DNA of 64,000 nucleotides from Lachnospiraceae bacterium (GTDB lineage: Bacteria > Bacillota_A > Clostridia > Lachnospirales > Lachnospiraceae). Shown here piece by piece: positions 27,728 through 37,439 of this stretch. Location: the NCBI GenBank assembly GCA_021770615.1, contig JAETQR010000002.1, forward strand, positions 62,001-126,000. The letters are read 5' to 3'. The notes under the pieces are model-generated. The model ran no database searches. It was not told the origin of the DNA and worked only from the letters and a program-made list of their open reading frames with translations. Each line of letters starts with the position of its first letter. Position 1 is the first letter of the stretch. A program made the translations under genes and the position numbers.

Positions 27728-29695
27728 CTATCCTCTCCTATTTTCAAAAGCACTCAAAAAATCATCAATACTACTATAGGTTGTGCCGTCCCAGATGACG
27801 CTTGTCAGGTTGCTGCAACCACTAAACGCATACAAACCGATACTCGTCACACCAGCAGGAATCTCAATGCTTGTCAGACTGCTGCAACCACTAAATGCAC
27901 CACTACCGATACTCGTCACATTCGCAGGAATCTCAATACTTGTCAGGCTGCTACAACCACTAAATGCACCACTACCAATACTCGTCACACTCGCAGGAAT
28001 CTCAATACCTGTCAGACTGCTGCAACCTTCAAATGCACCCTCACCGATACTCGTCACATTCGCAGGAATAACGGTGTTCTTACACCCTATAACCAGAGTT
28101 TTGGTATCCCTCGCAATAATCGCATTACAATTATCCGGACTTTCATATGTCAAATTATCCTCTGCTACTACAATTTTCGTCAGGCTGCTGCAACCACTAA
28201 ATGCACTCCAATCGATACTCGTCACACTCGCAGGAATCTCAATACTTGTCAGACTGCTGCAATCACGAAACGCACCTCTACCGATACTCGTCACATTCGC
28301 AGGAATAACGGTGTTCTTACACCCTATAACCAGAGTTTTGGTATCCCTCGCAATAATCGCATTACAATTATCCGGACTTTCATATGTCGAATTATCCTCT
28401 GCTACTACAATTTTCGTCAGGCTGCTGCAACCACTAAATGCACTCCAATTGATACTCGTCACACTCGCAGGAATCTCAATACTTGTCAGGCTGCTGCAGC
28501 CATGAAATGCATTCCCAGCGATACTCGTCACACTCGCAGGAATCTCAATACTTGTCAGGCTACTGCAGCCACTAAATGCATCCGTACCGATACTCGTCAC
28601 ACTCGCAGAAATCTTAATATTTACCAGACTGCTGCAATTACTAAATACAGTTTCACTGATACTCGTTACACCAGCAGGAATCTCAATACTTGTCAGACTG
28701 CTACAATTTATAAATGCATACCCACCGATACTCGCCACAGTATCCGGAATCTTAATACTTGTCAGACTGCTACAACCTGCAAATGCATACCTACCGATAC
28801 TCATCACACCATCAGAAATCTCGATACTTGTCAGGCTGCTGCAGCCACCAAATGCCCTATCACCGATACTCATCACAGTACCCGGAATCTTAATACTTGT
28901 CAGACTGCTGCAACCATTAAATGCACCCTCACCGATACTTGTCACAGTCTCGCTAACTACGACCGCAATCGGATCTTCTGAGTTTCTAATTGCTTCTATG
29001 TTAGATCCATCATACACAATTGTGGGTACTTCTGTCGGCACTGCAGACGGTGTCGGAGTTTCCACAGATGGGCTTCCCGTTGGTGCTGCAGACGGTGTCG
29101 GAGTTTCCACAGATGGGCTTCCCGTTGGCACTGCAGACGGTGTCGGAGTTTCCACAGATGGGCTTCCCGTTGGTGCTGCAGACGGTGTCGGCGTTTCCAC
29201 AGATGGGTTTCCCGTCGGTGCTGCAGACGGTGTCGGCGTTTCCACAGACGGACTTCCCATTGGTGCTGCAGACGGTGTCGGCGTTTCCACGGATGGGCTT
29301 CCCGTTGGCACTACCGTATTCGTTGCCTGCGGCTGGCTGCTAGCAGTCAGTTTCATCCCTTTGGCAGATACCTTCACCGTGCAGGTATACTTCTTTTTAC
29401 CCACGGCTGCCTGTACCTTTGCTGTCCCTTTTCTGATGCCTTTCACTGCAGCATACGACTTTTTCTTTTTGGTAATTGTAACCAGCTTCTTGCCTTTGGT
29501 TACCTTCCATTTTACCTTTTTCGTATTATTTTTCAACTTGATTTTAGCGGTCTTTCCTATGTTCACATTGACTTTCCTGGTAATTCTTACCTTTTTGGAT
29601 GCCGCCTTTGCATTCTGTGATGGTACAGGCAATACCCCGATCAGAAGGCTTGCCACCACCACTACAGCACTTACCCTTTTCCATTTGTTTTTCAT
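27728..29695 (-). CDS. BspA-type leucine-rich-repeat surface protein
   Basis: The 655 residues begin with a signal peptide (VSAVVVVASLLIGVLPVPS). A lysine-rich Ig-like module follows near 30-115 (NVNIGKTAKIKLKNN, VKGIRKGTAKVQAAVG), then a linker of six near-identical 15-residue units (SPSVETPTPSAAPTG). Fourteen LRR_5 repeats of 23 residues (CSSLTSIEIPASVTSI core) fill 245-635, interrupted twice by a VVAEDN..YESPDNCNAI insert. No LPXTG or membrane anchor is visible at the C-terminus. BspA-like proteins bind host matrix or other bacteria; here that is inference. It converges on pdp. Confidence 0.88.
   Translation of the reverse strand: MKNKWKRVSAVVVVASLLIGVLPVPSQNAKAASKKVRITRKVNVNIGKTAKIKLKNNTKKVKWKVTKGKKLVTITKKKKSYAAVKGIRKGTAKVQAAVGKKKYTCTVKVSAKGMKLTASSQPQATNTVVPTGSPSVETPTPSAAPMGSPSVETPTPSAAPTGNPSVETPTPSAAPTGSPSVETPTPSAVPTGSPSVETPTPSAAPTGSPSVETPTPSAVPTEVPTIVYDGSNIEAIRNSEDPIAVVVSETVTSIGEGAFNGCSSLTSIKIPGTVMSIGDRAFGGCSSLTSIEISDGVMSIGRYAFAGCSSLTSIKIPDTVASIGGYAFINCSSLTSIEIPAGVTSISETVFSNCSSLVNIKISASVTSIGTDAFSGCSSLTSIEIPASVTSIAGNAFHGCSSLTSIEIPASVTSINWSAFSGCSSLTKIVVAEDNSTYESPDNCNAIIARDTKTLVIGCKNTVIPANVTSIGRGAFRDCSSLTSIEIPASVTSIDWSAFSGCSSLTKIVVAEDNLTYESPDNCNAIIARDTKTLVIGCKNTVIPANVTSIGEGAFEGCSSLTGIEIPASVTSIGSGAFSGCSSLTSIEIPANVTSIGSGAFSGCSSLTSIEIPAGVTSIGLYAFSGCSNLTSVIWDGTTYSSIDDFLSAFENRRG
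29037..29307. repeat. six tandem 45-bp repeats in the linker of the LRR protein
   Basis: Six in-frame copies of a 45-bp unit (GCAGACGGTGTCGG.GTTTCC core on the plus strand) encode the Pro/Thr/Ser linker. Copies differ by one to four bases. The length is a multiple of three, so copy-number change would keep the frame. Confidence 0.9.
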
Positions 29696-29765
29696 ATTTT
29701 TTCTCCATTCCGAAACGCTTTTCGCTGAGGATGCGAGCAGAATCCTGTTCTCCGCGTAAAATTAC

Positions 29766-31460
29766 CTACATCCTGAACTTCTCAACAAGCTTTCTGAGAT
29801 TATTCGAAGCTTCCCCTGTAGCTGCCGCAAGCGTATTGATCTCTGCCGAATGCCCTGCAATCATATTCGTATCCTCTGCAATCGTCGCACTTTCCTTCGC
29901 TCCCTCATCACTCTTCTTCGTAATATCGCGTATGATTTCATTCATTTCATTCAGGCTCGTTAATACCTGATCTGTCGTACTGCTCAGTGATTCGACGAGA
30001 CCATCGACATACTCTGCGTCCTTCTGGTACTGATCCCCCGTCTCTACAAGGTCTCCATAAGCCTCCATAACCGATGTATTAATAAAATCAAGAACAATTT
30101 CCGCCGACTCAATAAGGCTCCTTACAGATTCCGTAACCATGACTGCTACATTCTGGATCTTCTCAACGGCCTCGGCAGACGCCTCTGACAAATCTGTGAT
30201 TTCCATCGCAACTACCGCAAACCCCTGACCACTTTCTCCGGCTCTTGCAGCCTCAATCGAAGCATTGATCGCAAGAAGATTTGTCTGGTTTGTAATATTC
30301 CGGATGGTCTCCGTCAGCACCTGTATCTGCTCGATATTACGGGAAGCCTCAATCGCTTCTGACATTCTTTGTTTATTTACTTTTAAAACCCTGTTTGCCT
30401 TGCCGCGGGACTCTTTCGCCCTTACCTGAAGTCTGGCGGCGCGGTCATTGATCTTTTCAACTTCATCTGCGCCTTCCTGTGCCCGTTTGGCAACATCTTT
30501 CATGACAAGTTCAATATCATCCGTAGACACATCCAAGTCATGCATCGCAGACGCCGTCCTTACAAGCCCCGATGAAACCTGCTCGGTCGCAGCTGTCATT
30601 CCTCCAAGTTTCCCGGACAGATCATCCACCCTCTGCGACGTCTCCACGATCGCATCATCTATATTCCTTGCCGCCTCGCTCATACCAGTGATGACTTCTT
30701 TTAGAGACTCGGCAGTGCGCTCAGATGCCCTTGCCATTTCTCCCACCTCATCCCTTGCCTTCAGCATCTCCTCCGGGATCACACAAGTCAAATCCTTATT
30801 GGCAAGCGATGTGAGTTGAACCTGAACCTGACGAATCCGTTTGACCAGCTTCGTACTAAAAAGGATCGTCAGTACAATACCAAGGATCAGTGATATAACG
30901 ACGACGATGCTCAGCGGGAGAACCAGATTCCATATACTGTCTGCCAGTACACTCTCATCTATTCCGACACAAAATATACCAATGACTTTTGCGTCCTTAT
31001 CCTGAATCGGCATAAAATACTGACGCACACGGCTGCCTGCCACCGTTCCGGACATCTCATATTCATTTCCTTTTTGGAGTACATTTTCAACCACCTCATC
31101 CGGAGCCTTTTCCCCGATCAGATCTTTTCCCGAATCATCTGTCACATTCGTCGAAACGATCGTATCATTCATGTACAGCGTGGCCTGACACTGGGTCTGC
31201 TTCAAAAACCACACAAGCATCGCTGAATTATTACTCATCATGGAAGAGCCCTTCATAAGTTTGTTATTTTCTATTGCCCACTGGCCTGGATACGATTTAT
31301 CTACAATGCTGTAGCACAATGTCGTATTTGTTTTTATATTTTGTTCAAAAGTAGCATTCATTGCCCTCGTTGTGTTTATGTATACTGTGATCAGTGATGC
31401 TGCTGATGCCAAAATCAACACACCACAAACGATCACCATCAATTTTGATTTGATCTTCAT
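29766..31460 (-). CDS. methyl-accepting chemotaxis protein
   Basis: The start at 31460 has GAGAGG upstream. The 564-residue receptor has TM1 ([22 protein letters not shown]) and an extracellular single-Cache-like domain near 35-180 ([62 protein letters not shown]). TM2 near 185-210, HAMP and a coiled-coil signalling domain follow, with the hairpin tip [20 protein letters not shown]. The ligand is unknown; small organic acids are typical for this Cache type. It has no adjacent che genes, so it serves a pathway encoded elsewhere. [11 protein letters not shown] replaces the more common VVADEIRKLAE. Confidence 0.9.
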   Translation of the reverse strand: MKIKSKLMVIVCGVLILASAASLITVYINTTRAMNATFEQNIKTNTTLCYSIVDKSYPGQWAIENNKLMKGSSMMSNNSAMLVWFLKQTQCQATLYMNDTIVSTNVTDDSGKDLIGEKAPDEVVENVLQKGNEYEMSGTVAGSRVRQYFMPIQDKDAKVIGIFCVGIDESVLADSIWNLVLPLSIVVVISLILGIVLTILFSTKLVKRIRQVQVQLTSLANKDLTCVIPEEMLKARDEVGEMARASERTAESLKEVITGMSEAARNIDDAIVETSQRVDDLSGKLGGMTAATEQVSSGLVRTASAMHDLDVSTDDIELVMKDVAKRAQEGADEVEKINDRAARLQVRAKESRGKANRVLKVNKQRMSEAIEASRNIEQIQVLTETIRNITNQTNLLAINASIEAARAGESGQGFAVVAMEITDLSEASAEAVEKIQNVAVMVTESVRSLIESAEIVLDFINTSVMEAYGDLVETGDQYQKDAEYVDGLVESLSSTTDQVLTSLNEMNEIIRDITKKSDEGAKESATIAEDTNMIAGHSAEINTLAAATGEASNNLRKLVEKFRM

Positions 31461-31560
31461 ATATCTCAGCCTCTCTTTCATCTGCCACTCTGTCAATTTT
31501 TCTTTTGTGCCACTTTAATCATATCATGGATATCCAAGGATATCAAGCGAAATAAAGCTT

Positions 31561-31902
31561 TTATGCCTCTGTTTTATCCCGGATCTTATCATAGTATTCA
31601 TATAGTTTTTGTACCCCATTTTCCAGAATATAGTAATGACGGATATACGGTATAAGAAGCACAAAAAACATAAGACATAGTATCAGAACAGCCAGTTGCT
31701 GGATCAGGAGGCTTGCCAGTATAGACATCACCGCCAGAAGTGCAAACAACACCGTCACGATCAGATGGATCAGTCTCTCATGCTGAAAAAACTGGATCTG
31801 AATGAGCATCTCCTTCAAAAATCCCTCCCGTTCTCCTACATCCTCTTCTCCCTCTGAAACACGCCTGTAAAATTCTAAATACTGCTTCAATCTTTTTTCC
31901 AT
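31561..31902 (-). CDS. small membrane protein of unknown function (113 aa)
   Basis: Not recognised. The start at 31902 has AAAGGAGAGCGTG before it. A charged N-terminus (LEFYRRVSEGEEDVGEREGF) precedes two hydrophobic helices near 45-90 (LIHLIVTVLFALLAVMSILAS and LAVLILCLMFFVLLIPYI). A short basic tail with ENGVQKLYEYYDKIRDK follows. Both ends are expected inside. It lies between tmcAL and the chemoreceptor gene, all on the minus strand, and may share their transcript. Confidence 0.7.
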   Translation of the reverse strand: MEKRLKQYLEFYRRVSEGEEDVGEREGFLKEMLIQIQFFQHERLIHLIVTVLFALLAVMSILASLLIQQLAVLILCLMFFVLLIPYIRHYYILENGVQKLYEYYDKIRDKTEA

Positions 31903-31956
31903 CACGCTCTCCTTTCTTCTGCACATCTCCTATACCGGCCCAACGATGTGATTGAG

Positions 31957-33162
31957 TTATACAACAATAACCGGTCTCTTATATTCATCCGGCTGTATTT
32001 TTCCGCTTTTTCCCGCAGACACACTGCGATACAGATCGGATGCTTTTATATCCTGATATACTTTTTTTCTGTTGTCATCAGAAAGTTTCTCTATATCCCT
32101 GGCAAGCCGCCCAAGGATCACAATACTGCCACCGGCCACTCCCTCAAGTTTTCCCGCTGCTTCTTTTCTCATCCCTAACAGTCTTAAATAAGGGCACCCC
32201 GTTTCCCTCCGAGATTCCTTTTCTAACCCAAGAAGCGTCTGAAAAATGCAACGTTTGATCCGGGACATCGTGACATTTTTCGTCTTACATTTTTCTGTAA
32301 AATCTCTTAGCGAAAGTGCCTCATACCAATTCCTGCGAAATGCACCGGCAAGCTCTTCTGAAATATCCTTTATACTTTCCAGGCTCTCCCAACGGTCACG
32401 GATCGCATAAGAACAGGACGGCCAAAAATCCTCTGCTTCAAGAAAACAGGCTGCCATCTTAAGTTCTCTCTCCGCCTTTTCAGGAATACCATTTATCCTT
32501 CCAGTCATTATTCCTTCACGGATCGCCGTAGCCGACAAAAAATCGTCCTCACATTCTTTTTCCCGGTGCCTGTCGTGGTATCCTCTGCCTTTTCTTTCAA
32601 TGATAACCGGTTCCATATGCGTACCAAGCATAATTGCTGCCCTGATATATTCAATCCCCAGAATATTATTCGGTAAAAAAAGTGTCCGGCAGACAGATGC
32701 ATCTACATCAGCAGCCTCCATATATGCCCTCTCCCTCGCCGCCGGATATGACAAACCCTCTTTGAGAAATTGTTTAAGCTTCTTCTTATATCTTTCCGGC
32801 TCTTCTGCAAAAAAACATCCGGCTTTCTTCAATGCAGTCTGATCTGCCCCTTCACTTCCAAAACAAAAATGATCCACAAAAGAAAGGGAATGAAGCGCCA
32901 GAATGCCGCCATATGCAAAATCTTCCGCACTTGACAGTCCATAACGTACCGGCAGTTCAAATACGATATCCGCCCCTCCGGCAAGCGCCATCCTCGCTCG
33001 GGTATACTTGTCTGCTATTGCGGGCTCCCCCCGCTGCATGAAGTCACCATTCATCACAGCGACCACCGTATCAGCTCCTGTCAGCTCCTTTACCTTTTCG
33101 ATATGAAATTTGTGCCCCTCATGAAAAGGATTATACTCACAGATGATCCCAGCCACTGACAT
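31957..33162 (-). CDS. tmcAL: tRNA(Met) cytidine acetate ligase
   Basis: The 401-residue nucleotidyltransferase of the YlbM/TmcAL family begins VAGIICEYNPFHEGHKFHI (HIGH-like motif) with VVAVMNGDFMQRGEPAIADKYTRA and FCFGSEGAD. TmcAL activates acetate with ATP and acetylates the wobble cytidine of elongator tRNA-Met to ac4C, the Firmicutes solution in place of TmcA. Length and motifs agree with the family. It is the last gene before a 795-bp repeat-rich gap. Confidence 0.9.
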   Translation of the reverse strand: MSVAGIICEYNPFHEGHKFHIEKVKELTGADTVVAVMNGDFMQRGEPAIADKYTRARMALAGGADIVFELPVRYGLSSAEDFAYGGILALHSLSFVDHFCFGSEGADQTALKKAGCFFAEEPERYKKKLKQFLKEGLSYPAARERAYMEAADVDASVCRTLFLPNNILGIEYIRAAIMLGTHMEPVIIERKGRGYHDRHREKECEDDFLSATAIREGIMTGRINGIPEKAERELKMAACFLEAEDFWPSCSYAIRDRWESLESIKDISEELAGAFRRNWYEALSLRDFTEKCKTKNVTMSRIKRCIFQTLLGLEKESRRETGCPYLRLLGMRKEAAGKLEGVAGGSIVILGRLARDIEKLSDDNRKKVYQDIKASDLYRSVSAGKSGKIQPDEYKRPVIVV

Positions 33163-33309
33163 ACTGCCCGTCCAACCTTTCTTCTGTTTTTATATCCTCC
33201 CCGCCCCGACTGTTTCCGCAAATTACCACTTATTGAATGGCATTTATATCATCATATCATTTCCGGACAGCTTTCGCAACATCATTAAGGTTCCTTTTGC
33301 AGGTTCCTT

Positions 33310-33482
33310 TTGCAGGTTCCGTATTTGATCAAGTGGTTTCTCTCGCATGGAGCGCTCCCGCTCTGTAAGTTACGCAGTGGTAAGGGTGCAGAAAGTGCAA
33401 AAGCATGCACTTTATACCCACACCTCTTACCAGCGTACTTACCACTCCATGCTCTGAGAAACCACTTGATCAAATACTGCAA
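33310..33482. repeat. long hairpin repeat, family A copy 2
   Basis: A 173-bp palindrome similar to 5032-5199 over its whole length. The outer stem reads GTATTTGATCAAGTGG on the left and CCACTTGATCAAATAC on the right. Compared with copy 1 three positions differ in each arm, and every change is matched in the other arm. A 13-bp duplication (AGGTTCCTTTTGC) sits at its left border, 33291-33315. It lies in the gene-free 33163-33957 region. Confidence 0.85.
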
Positions 33483-33505
33483 CTCTGCCAAAAGTAAATA
33501 GGAAT

Positions 33506-33638
33506 CTCCCTGATGCCGGGGTCAAAAAGGTGCTTCGCACCAACCGAACACAATATGTGGTGTTGCAAGTTCACTTGCAAACACACATATTTGTGTCGGT
33601 TTTGCCCCGAAGGGGCTTTTGACCCCGGCATCAGGGAG
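33506..33638. repeat. cruciform repeat, family C, with three inner hairpins
   Basis: Perfect 22-bp outer arms (CTCCCTGATGCC... at 33506-33527 and its complement at 33617-33638) enclose three hairpins. GGTGC-TTC-GCACC comes first. A long stem from CCGAACACAATATGTG down to GCAAGT-TC-ACTTGC follows, and then GCCCC-GAA-GGGGC. The fold is a four-way junction like a cloverleaf. A fragment of the same element is at 5240-5263. Confidence 0.8.
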
Positions 33639-33708
33639 TCGAAAAAAAGGGGAGGCCGTACACCACCAGATCGAGTACTTACCCCCTTCAACAAATCTAT
33701 TTCAGCAT

Positions 33709-33890
33709 GAAGTTGGATAAGGTCACAGTATTTCAGAAAAAATGATTTTCCGGGCGTGGGTTATAAATACGCCGGTAATAGGCACATGTAGTTTATGTGC
33801 CATTACCGCTGCGTAATTTATATAGCGGAAGCGCCCATGCCCGGGAAATCATTTTTTCTGAAATACTGCTGCCCCCCCTTATCCAACTTC
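33709..33890. repeat. long hairpin repeat, family B, complete copy
   Basis: A 182-bp palindrome. The outer arms GAAGTTGGATAAGG and CCTTATCCAACTTC enclose GTATTTCAGAAAAAATG paired with CATTTTTTCTGAAATAC, then CCGGGC/GCCCGG. An inner CGGTAATAGGCACAT pairs with ATGTGCCATTACCG. Half of another copy is at 19014-19100. The GTATTT...AAATACTGC ends resemble family A. Confidence 0.85.
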
Positions 33891-33957
33891 ACCTTCATAA
33901 AGCAAGCAAAACTGCATATGATTATGTATCAAAACACCATAAAAAGGAGTGCTTCCG

Positions 33958-34779
33958 ATGAAAAAAAATACAATCTATACCTATTCCGGAATGGAAAAGA
34001 AAATCAAACAGCTTTCCGGACAATACCCCAAACGATATTTCCGCTATTTCTCCCTGGGCATGACCTATGGAAAACGCGATATCTTTGCCTGCTGCCTGGG
34101 CAGTGAAACTGCCGGAAAACAATTTGTCCTTACAGCATCGATACATGGCCGCGAATATATTAACACAACTGTTCTCCTCCGTATCATGGAATATTATCTG
34201 GAACATTATGAAAGTACCTACCGGGATCTGTGGGGAGACATATGTATTTATTTTCTTCCTATGCTGAATCCGGATGGTGTCTGCATTTCTATGTCTACTG
34301 ACGCTGTACACTGGAAAGAAAACGGACGCGGCGTCGATCTAAACCGGAATTTCCCATGCGGTTTTGGCAAATCTTCCGACAGGAAGAAAAGAAATCCCGG
34401 CAGTTCTGCCGCTGACCAGCTTGAGACACAGTTTCTGATGCAGTTCATAGAAGGTCTTACTGCACCGCTTGGCATCATCCATTATCATTCCCGGGGAAAT
34501 CTCATTTACTATGATTACAAAGTCCACGGGGCATTAAAAAACCAAATTGCCTTGATGGCCGCCACCACTCACAGGGTAACCGGATACAAATTAGCGGAAA
34601 ACACAAAAGACACGATACCCGCCGGCGGATTTGGGGACTGGTGCGTATATAAAAAGAACATACCGTCCATTACCATCGAGACAGGTTTTTTAAAAACACC
34701 TGTACCCCGCTGGCAGCTGGACGGTATCTATAACCGGAATTTATTTGTGCTTCGTGATCTTCTTTCCTGTATTTTGTAA
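33958..34779 (+). CDS. M14 family zinc carboxypeptidase
   Basis: The ATG at 33958 follows AAGGAG by eight bases. The 273-residue protein carries the M14 zinc site HGRE (in ASIHGREYINT) with the third ligand His in GIIHYHSRGN, the substrate-binding VDLNRNFPCGF and the catalytic Glu in SITIETG. No signal peptide is seen, so it may act inside the cell on peptidoglycan fragments, like gamma-D-glutamyl-diaminopimelate peptidases. The exact substrate is inference. Its last 39 bp overlap the end of the convergent sulfotransferase gene. Confidence 0.87.
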   Translation: MKKNTIYTYSGMEKKIKQLSGQYPKRYFRYFSLGMTYGKRDIFACCLGSETAGKQFVLTASIHGREYINTTVLLRIMEYYLEHYESTYRDLWGDICIYFLPMLNPDGVCISMSTDAVHWKENGRGVDLNRNFPCGFGKSSDRKKRNPGSSAADQLETQFLMQFIEGLTAPLGIIHYHSRGNLIYYDYKVHGALKNQIALMAATTHRVTGYKLAENTKDTIPAGGFGDWCVYKKNIPSITIETGFLKTPVPRWQLDGIYNRNLFVLRDLLSCIL

Positions 34780-36762
34780 TTCATCGCCAAGCTGTATATA
34801 AATATCATACTGGTCGGGAGGCAGAACATCAAGCCACATTGCGATCCTGTAATCTGCGTCCTCAAACGTCTTCATCGTCTGGTAAGTGTCTGCAAATTCG
34901 ACAAACCATATCCCCGACTCCTTACCAGAAAAATATACTTTTTTAATGGCATGGTCAATTTCATGGATATAAAAAATATCCTCCTGCCTTGCATAAGAGA
35001 CAGATGGTTCTCCGACTGGCGGTGCAGACGCAAAATCAAGCCTCTCTGCCTGCTCGTCATCCATCCGCTCCGGCCGTTTCAGATCCCCTCCGAGATAATC
35101 ATTGTTTTTCACGAGCGTCTTGGAAAGTGACACCATGTCCGGACAAAATTCATGGGCGCGGAAAAATCCGGGTTTCACATAGTACTCACTGATGATCTCC
35201 TCCGTGTCAAAATCATATTCCCGGATAAGGCCAAGATTTTCTTCCATTTCGGGCACAAGATATCCCGCCATTACATAAAGTCGTCTTGCTTCCTTATCAA
35301 ATATGGCGTTGGAACGGATTTTGGACTTCGGACACGAAAACCGTTTATACAGCTTTACCGTTTTTTCCTTTTCGTTCACCTCATAAAAACTGACATAACT
35401 TAATTCATCCTCATCAAAAAACTCTACTTTACGGCGTTTGTGCCAGTGGTTGTCAAATACCATGATATATTTTATATCCGGCTTTGATTCTCTCTCGGGT
35501 TCCACCTCAAACACCGCATGCTGCTGATAAAACCATGGCACATACCCGACCGGCCGGAGCACTTTATCTTTCATCTCCGTATTTTCCCAGAACCTCGGAT
35601 CTGCCAGGATCCACTTTATCTCATCCTTCCCCCAGTCAAACATAGCAACTGAGTGGATATTACGCATGGAAACAAGCATGGCGTCCTGTTCCTCATCATA
35701 AGAAGCAGAATTGATATGGGCCCAATCCATCATATCCTGATATGTCTCATCAAACAGATCTCCGATTTTGATCTTGTGAACGATCTCACCATTCTCCCTG
35801 TTGAGTTCCAGGATCAGATCTTCAGAATGCCCTTCCAGGCTGTTTCCTGCTGTGAGTATATTCCCCCCCGGCGTCTTCTCCTCTACCGTATGATGTGCTC
35901 CGTTCTTCACCAGATAAGTCCTCCCCACTCTCCCCAGATAATCCATATCATACATCTGGACAGAATGCGGATTGGTAAAAGACGGGGCAGAAATCTCACG
36001 TTCCATAAACAGAAAACGCCCTTTTGACAATGGAAAAATCCCATAACCCTTCGGCTTTCTCTTAAGATAATAACGTATTTTCCCCTCCCTATCAAATACA
36101 CACGGTTTTATATCGATCCCCCCGGCAATCAATATATTTTTAAACCGGGAGTCTTTATTTATTTTCTTTGGAACAATAACATCCTGCAGATCCGGCGGCA
36201 GTGGATCCGTCGTGAGCGGAAAACTCCGACTGTCACAGGACTGCCCACTCTCATCCAGAAGCTCTATGACCACTTCTGTACTCCTTCCGGGATACAAACC
36301 AAGGATTGGAATCCTGTGGCGCTTCTCCGGCGGATACTCGAATACAAAGCTGGTATCCTCTGTATCACCAACCACAGTTGCCCTCACCTGATAATCCATA
36401 ATCGTCGTAAATAATACAAGAGCCGTCAGTGGGGCCTCCCCAAATGGATTTACCACCGCAAGGATATTATTAAACGTGTATTTATCACTTCTCAGCTGCA
36501 ACTCCAAAAACCAGTCTTTCGCCTGCGAAGTACGGGAATACATCTTTTCCTCCCGTACATTTCCTTTGATCGAATCCGTCCGGGTTCGCTGGAATACTTC
36601 CTCATAATCGAGGGATCCCTTTTCCACCCACTCCTTCTGGCGGATCGTGATCGTCCCCCCGTTATCACGATAAACCTCTTTTACTCTTGCCTCCCTGGCT
36701 GTGCGGAGTTCCCTCTTTTTCCGCCCAAGCCCGGACCTTAGTTTGTTTGATAGATTACCCAT
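34741..36762 (-). CDS. arylsulfotransferase (ASST) family protein, cytosolic form
   Basis: The 673-residue protein of the arylsulfotransferase family has a beta-propeller part with GAHHTVEEKTPGGNILTAGN, GHSEDLILELNRENGEI, DWAHINSASYDEEQDAMLVS and RNIHSVAMFD; the histidine in the last motif group corresponds to the ASST active-site region. Characterised ASST enzymes move sulfate between phenols, without PAPS, in the periplasm. This one lacks a signal peptide and begins with a basic N-terminus. AAGGAG precedes the ATG, and the gene lies 36 bp after cysC, so it ends a sulfate-activation operon. Acceptor and donor are unknown. Confidence 0.82.
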   Translation of the reverse strand: MGNLSNKLRSGLGRKKRELRTAREARVKEVYRDNGGTITIRQKEWVEKGSLDYEEVFQRTRTDSIKGNVREEKMYSRTSQAKDWFLELQLRSDKYTFNNILAVVNPFGEAPLTALVLFTTIMDYQVRATVVGDTEDTSFVFEYPPEKRHRIPILGLYPGRSTEVVIELLDESGQSCDSRSFPLTTDPLPPDLQDVIVPKKINKDSRFKNILIAGGIDIKPCVFDREGKIRYYLKRKPKGYGIFPLSKGRFLFMEREISAPSFTNPHSVQMYDMDYLGRVGRTYLVKNGAHHTVEEKTPGGNILTAGNSLEGHSEDLILELNRENGEIVHKIKIGDLFDETYQDMMDWAHINSASYDEEQDAMLVSMRNIHSVAMFDWGKDEIKWILADPRFWENTEMKDKVLRPVGYVPWFYQQHAVFEVEPERESKPDIKYIMVFDNHWHKRRKVEFFDEDELSYVSFYEVNEKEKTVKLYKRFSCPKSKIRSNAIFDKEARRLYVMAGYLVPEMEENLGLIREYDFDTEEIISEYYVKPGFFRAHEFCPDMVSLSKTLVKNNDYLGGDLKRPERMDDEQAERLDFASAPPVGEPSVSYARQEDIFYIHEIDHAIKKVYFSGKESGIWFVEFADTYQTMKTFEDADYRIAMWLDVLPPDQYDIYIQLGDELQNTGKKITKHK

Positions 36763-36798
36763 ACTTTCTCCTTAAACAGTCTCTCTTTCAAACTGCTC

Positions 36799-37392
36799 TC
36801 AGCCTTCTCGTTTTATGATCCTTTCAAACACCTGCTCTGCGCACTCACAAGGTGTGTACTTTACCGTATCAAGAACCAGTTCCGGGTGTAACGGCGGTTC
36901 ATACGCCGAATCTTTCCCGGTAAAATTTTGGATCTGCTTTTTGTAAAGTCCCTTCGGATCGCGTTCCATACAGGTCTTCAGATCTGTATCTACATAAACC
37001 TCGATAAAATTTCCCTCGCCTGCCTTTTCCCTCGCAAATCGTCTCATCTCACGAAATGGGGAAATAAACGATACCAGTGTTATCAGCCCCGCATCACGAA
37101 ACAGAGCTGCGATTTCACTGATGCGGCGTATATTTTCATTTCTGTCCTCGTCAGTAAATCCAAGATCGGAATTGATACCACACCGTATATTGTCACCATC
37201 TAACAGATACACTGCTTTTCCGGCATGATTCAACAGTTTTTCCAATTCCACCGCCACAGTTGACTTTCCTGATCCGGAAAGTCCGGTGAACCAGACCACG
37301 ACTCCTTTTTGCCCAAGAACCTTACACCGCTCCTCATAAGTTACCTTGTTATGATGCCAGACGATATTTTCATTTTTATTTCCCGAAACCAT
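36799..37392 (-). CDS. cysC: adenylylsulfate (APS) kinase
   Basis: The ATG at 37392 follows AAGGAGAAAAAT. The 197-residue kinase has an intact P-loop (WFTGLSGSGKSTVAVELEK), the APS site DGDNIRCGINSDLGFTDEDR, NIRRISEIAALFRDAG, ISPFREMRRFAR and the lid DPKGLYKK. It phosphorylates APS to PAPS in the cytosol. It is a separate enzyme although the upstream cysN also ends in a decayed kinase-like domain. It sits between cysN and the arylsulfotransferase gene in one operon. Confidence 0.93.
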   Translation of the reverse strand: MVSGNKNENIVWHHNKVTYEERCKVLGQKGVVVWFTGLSGSGKSTVAVELEKLLNHAGKAVYLLDGDNIRCGINSDLGFTDEDRNENIRRISEIAALFRDAGLITLVSFISPFREMRRFAREKAGEGNFIEVYVDTDLKTCMERDPKGLYKKQIQNFTGKDSAYEPPLHPELVLDTVKYTPCECAEQVFERIIKREG

Positions 37393-37439
37393 ATTTTTCT
37401 CCTTAATCTGACTCTCCTGACACCGGTACGGAAAAAACA

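Noticed and set aside
29037..29307. Possible CRISPR array
   Set aside because: The 45-bp units are contiguous with no spacers and encode an in-frame Pro/Thr linker.
29696..30819. Antisense open frames over the LRR and chemoreceptor genes (for example 28998-29759 and 30448-30819)
   Set aside because: Long antisense frames are a by-product of repetitive and codon-biased genes; no ribosome-binding sites or homologous motifs were seen.
33310..33710. Small open frames in the repeat block (for example 33310-33501 and 33513-33710)
   Set aside because: They follow the palindromes on both strands and exist only because of the inverted symmetry.
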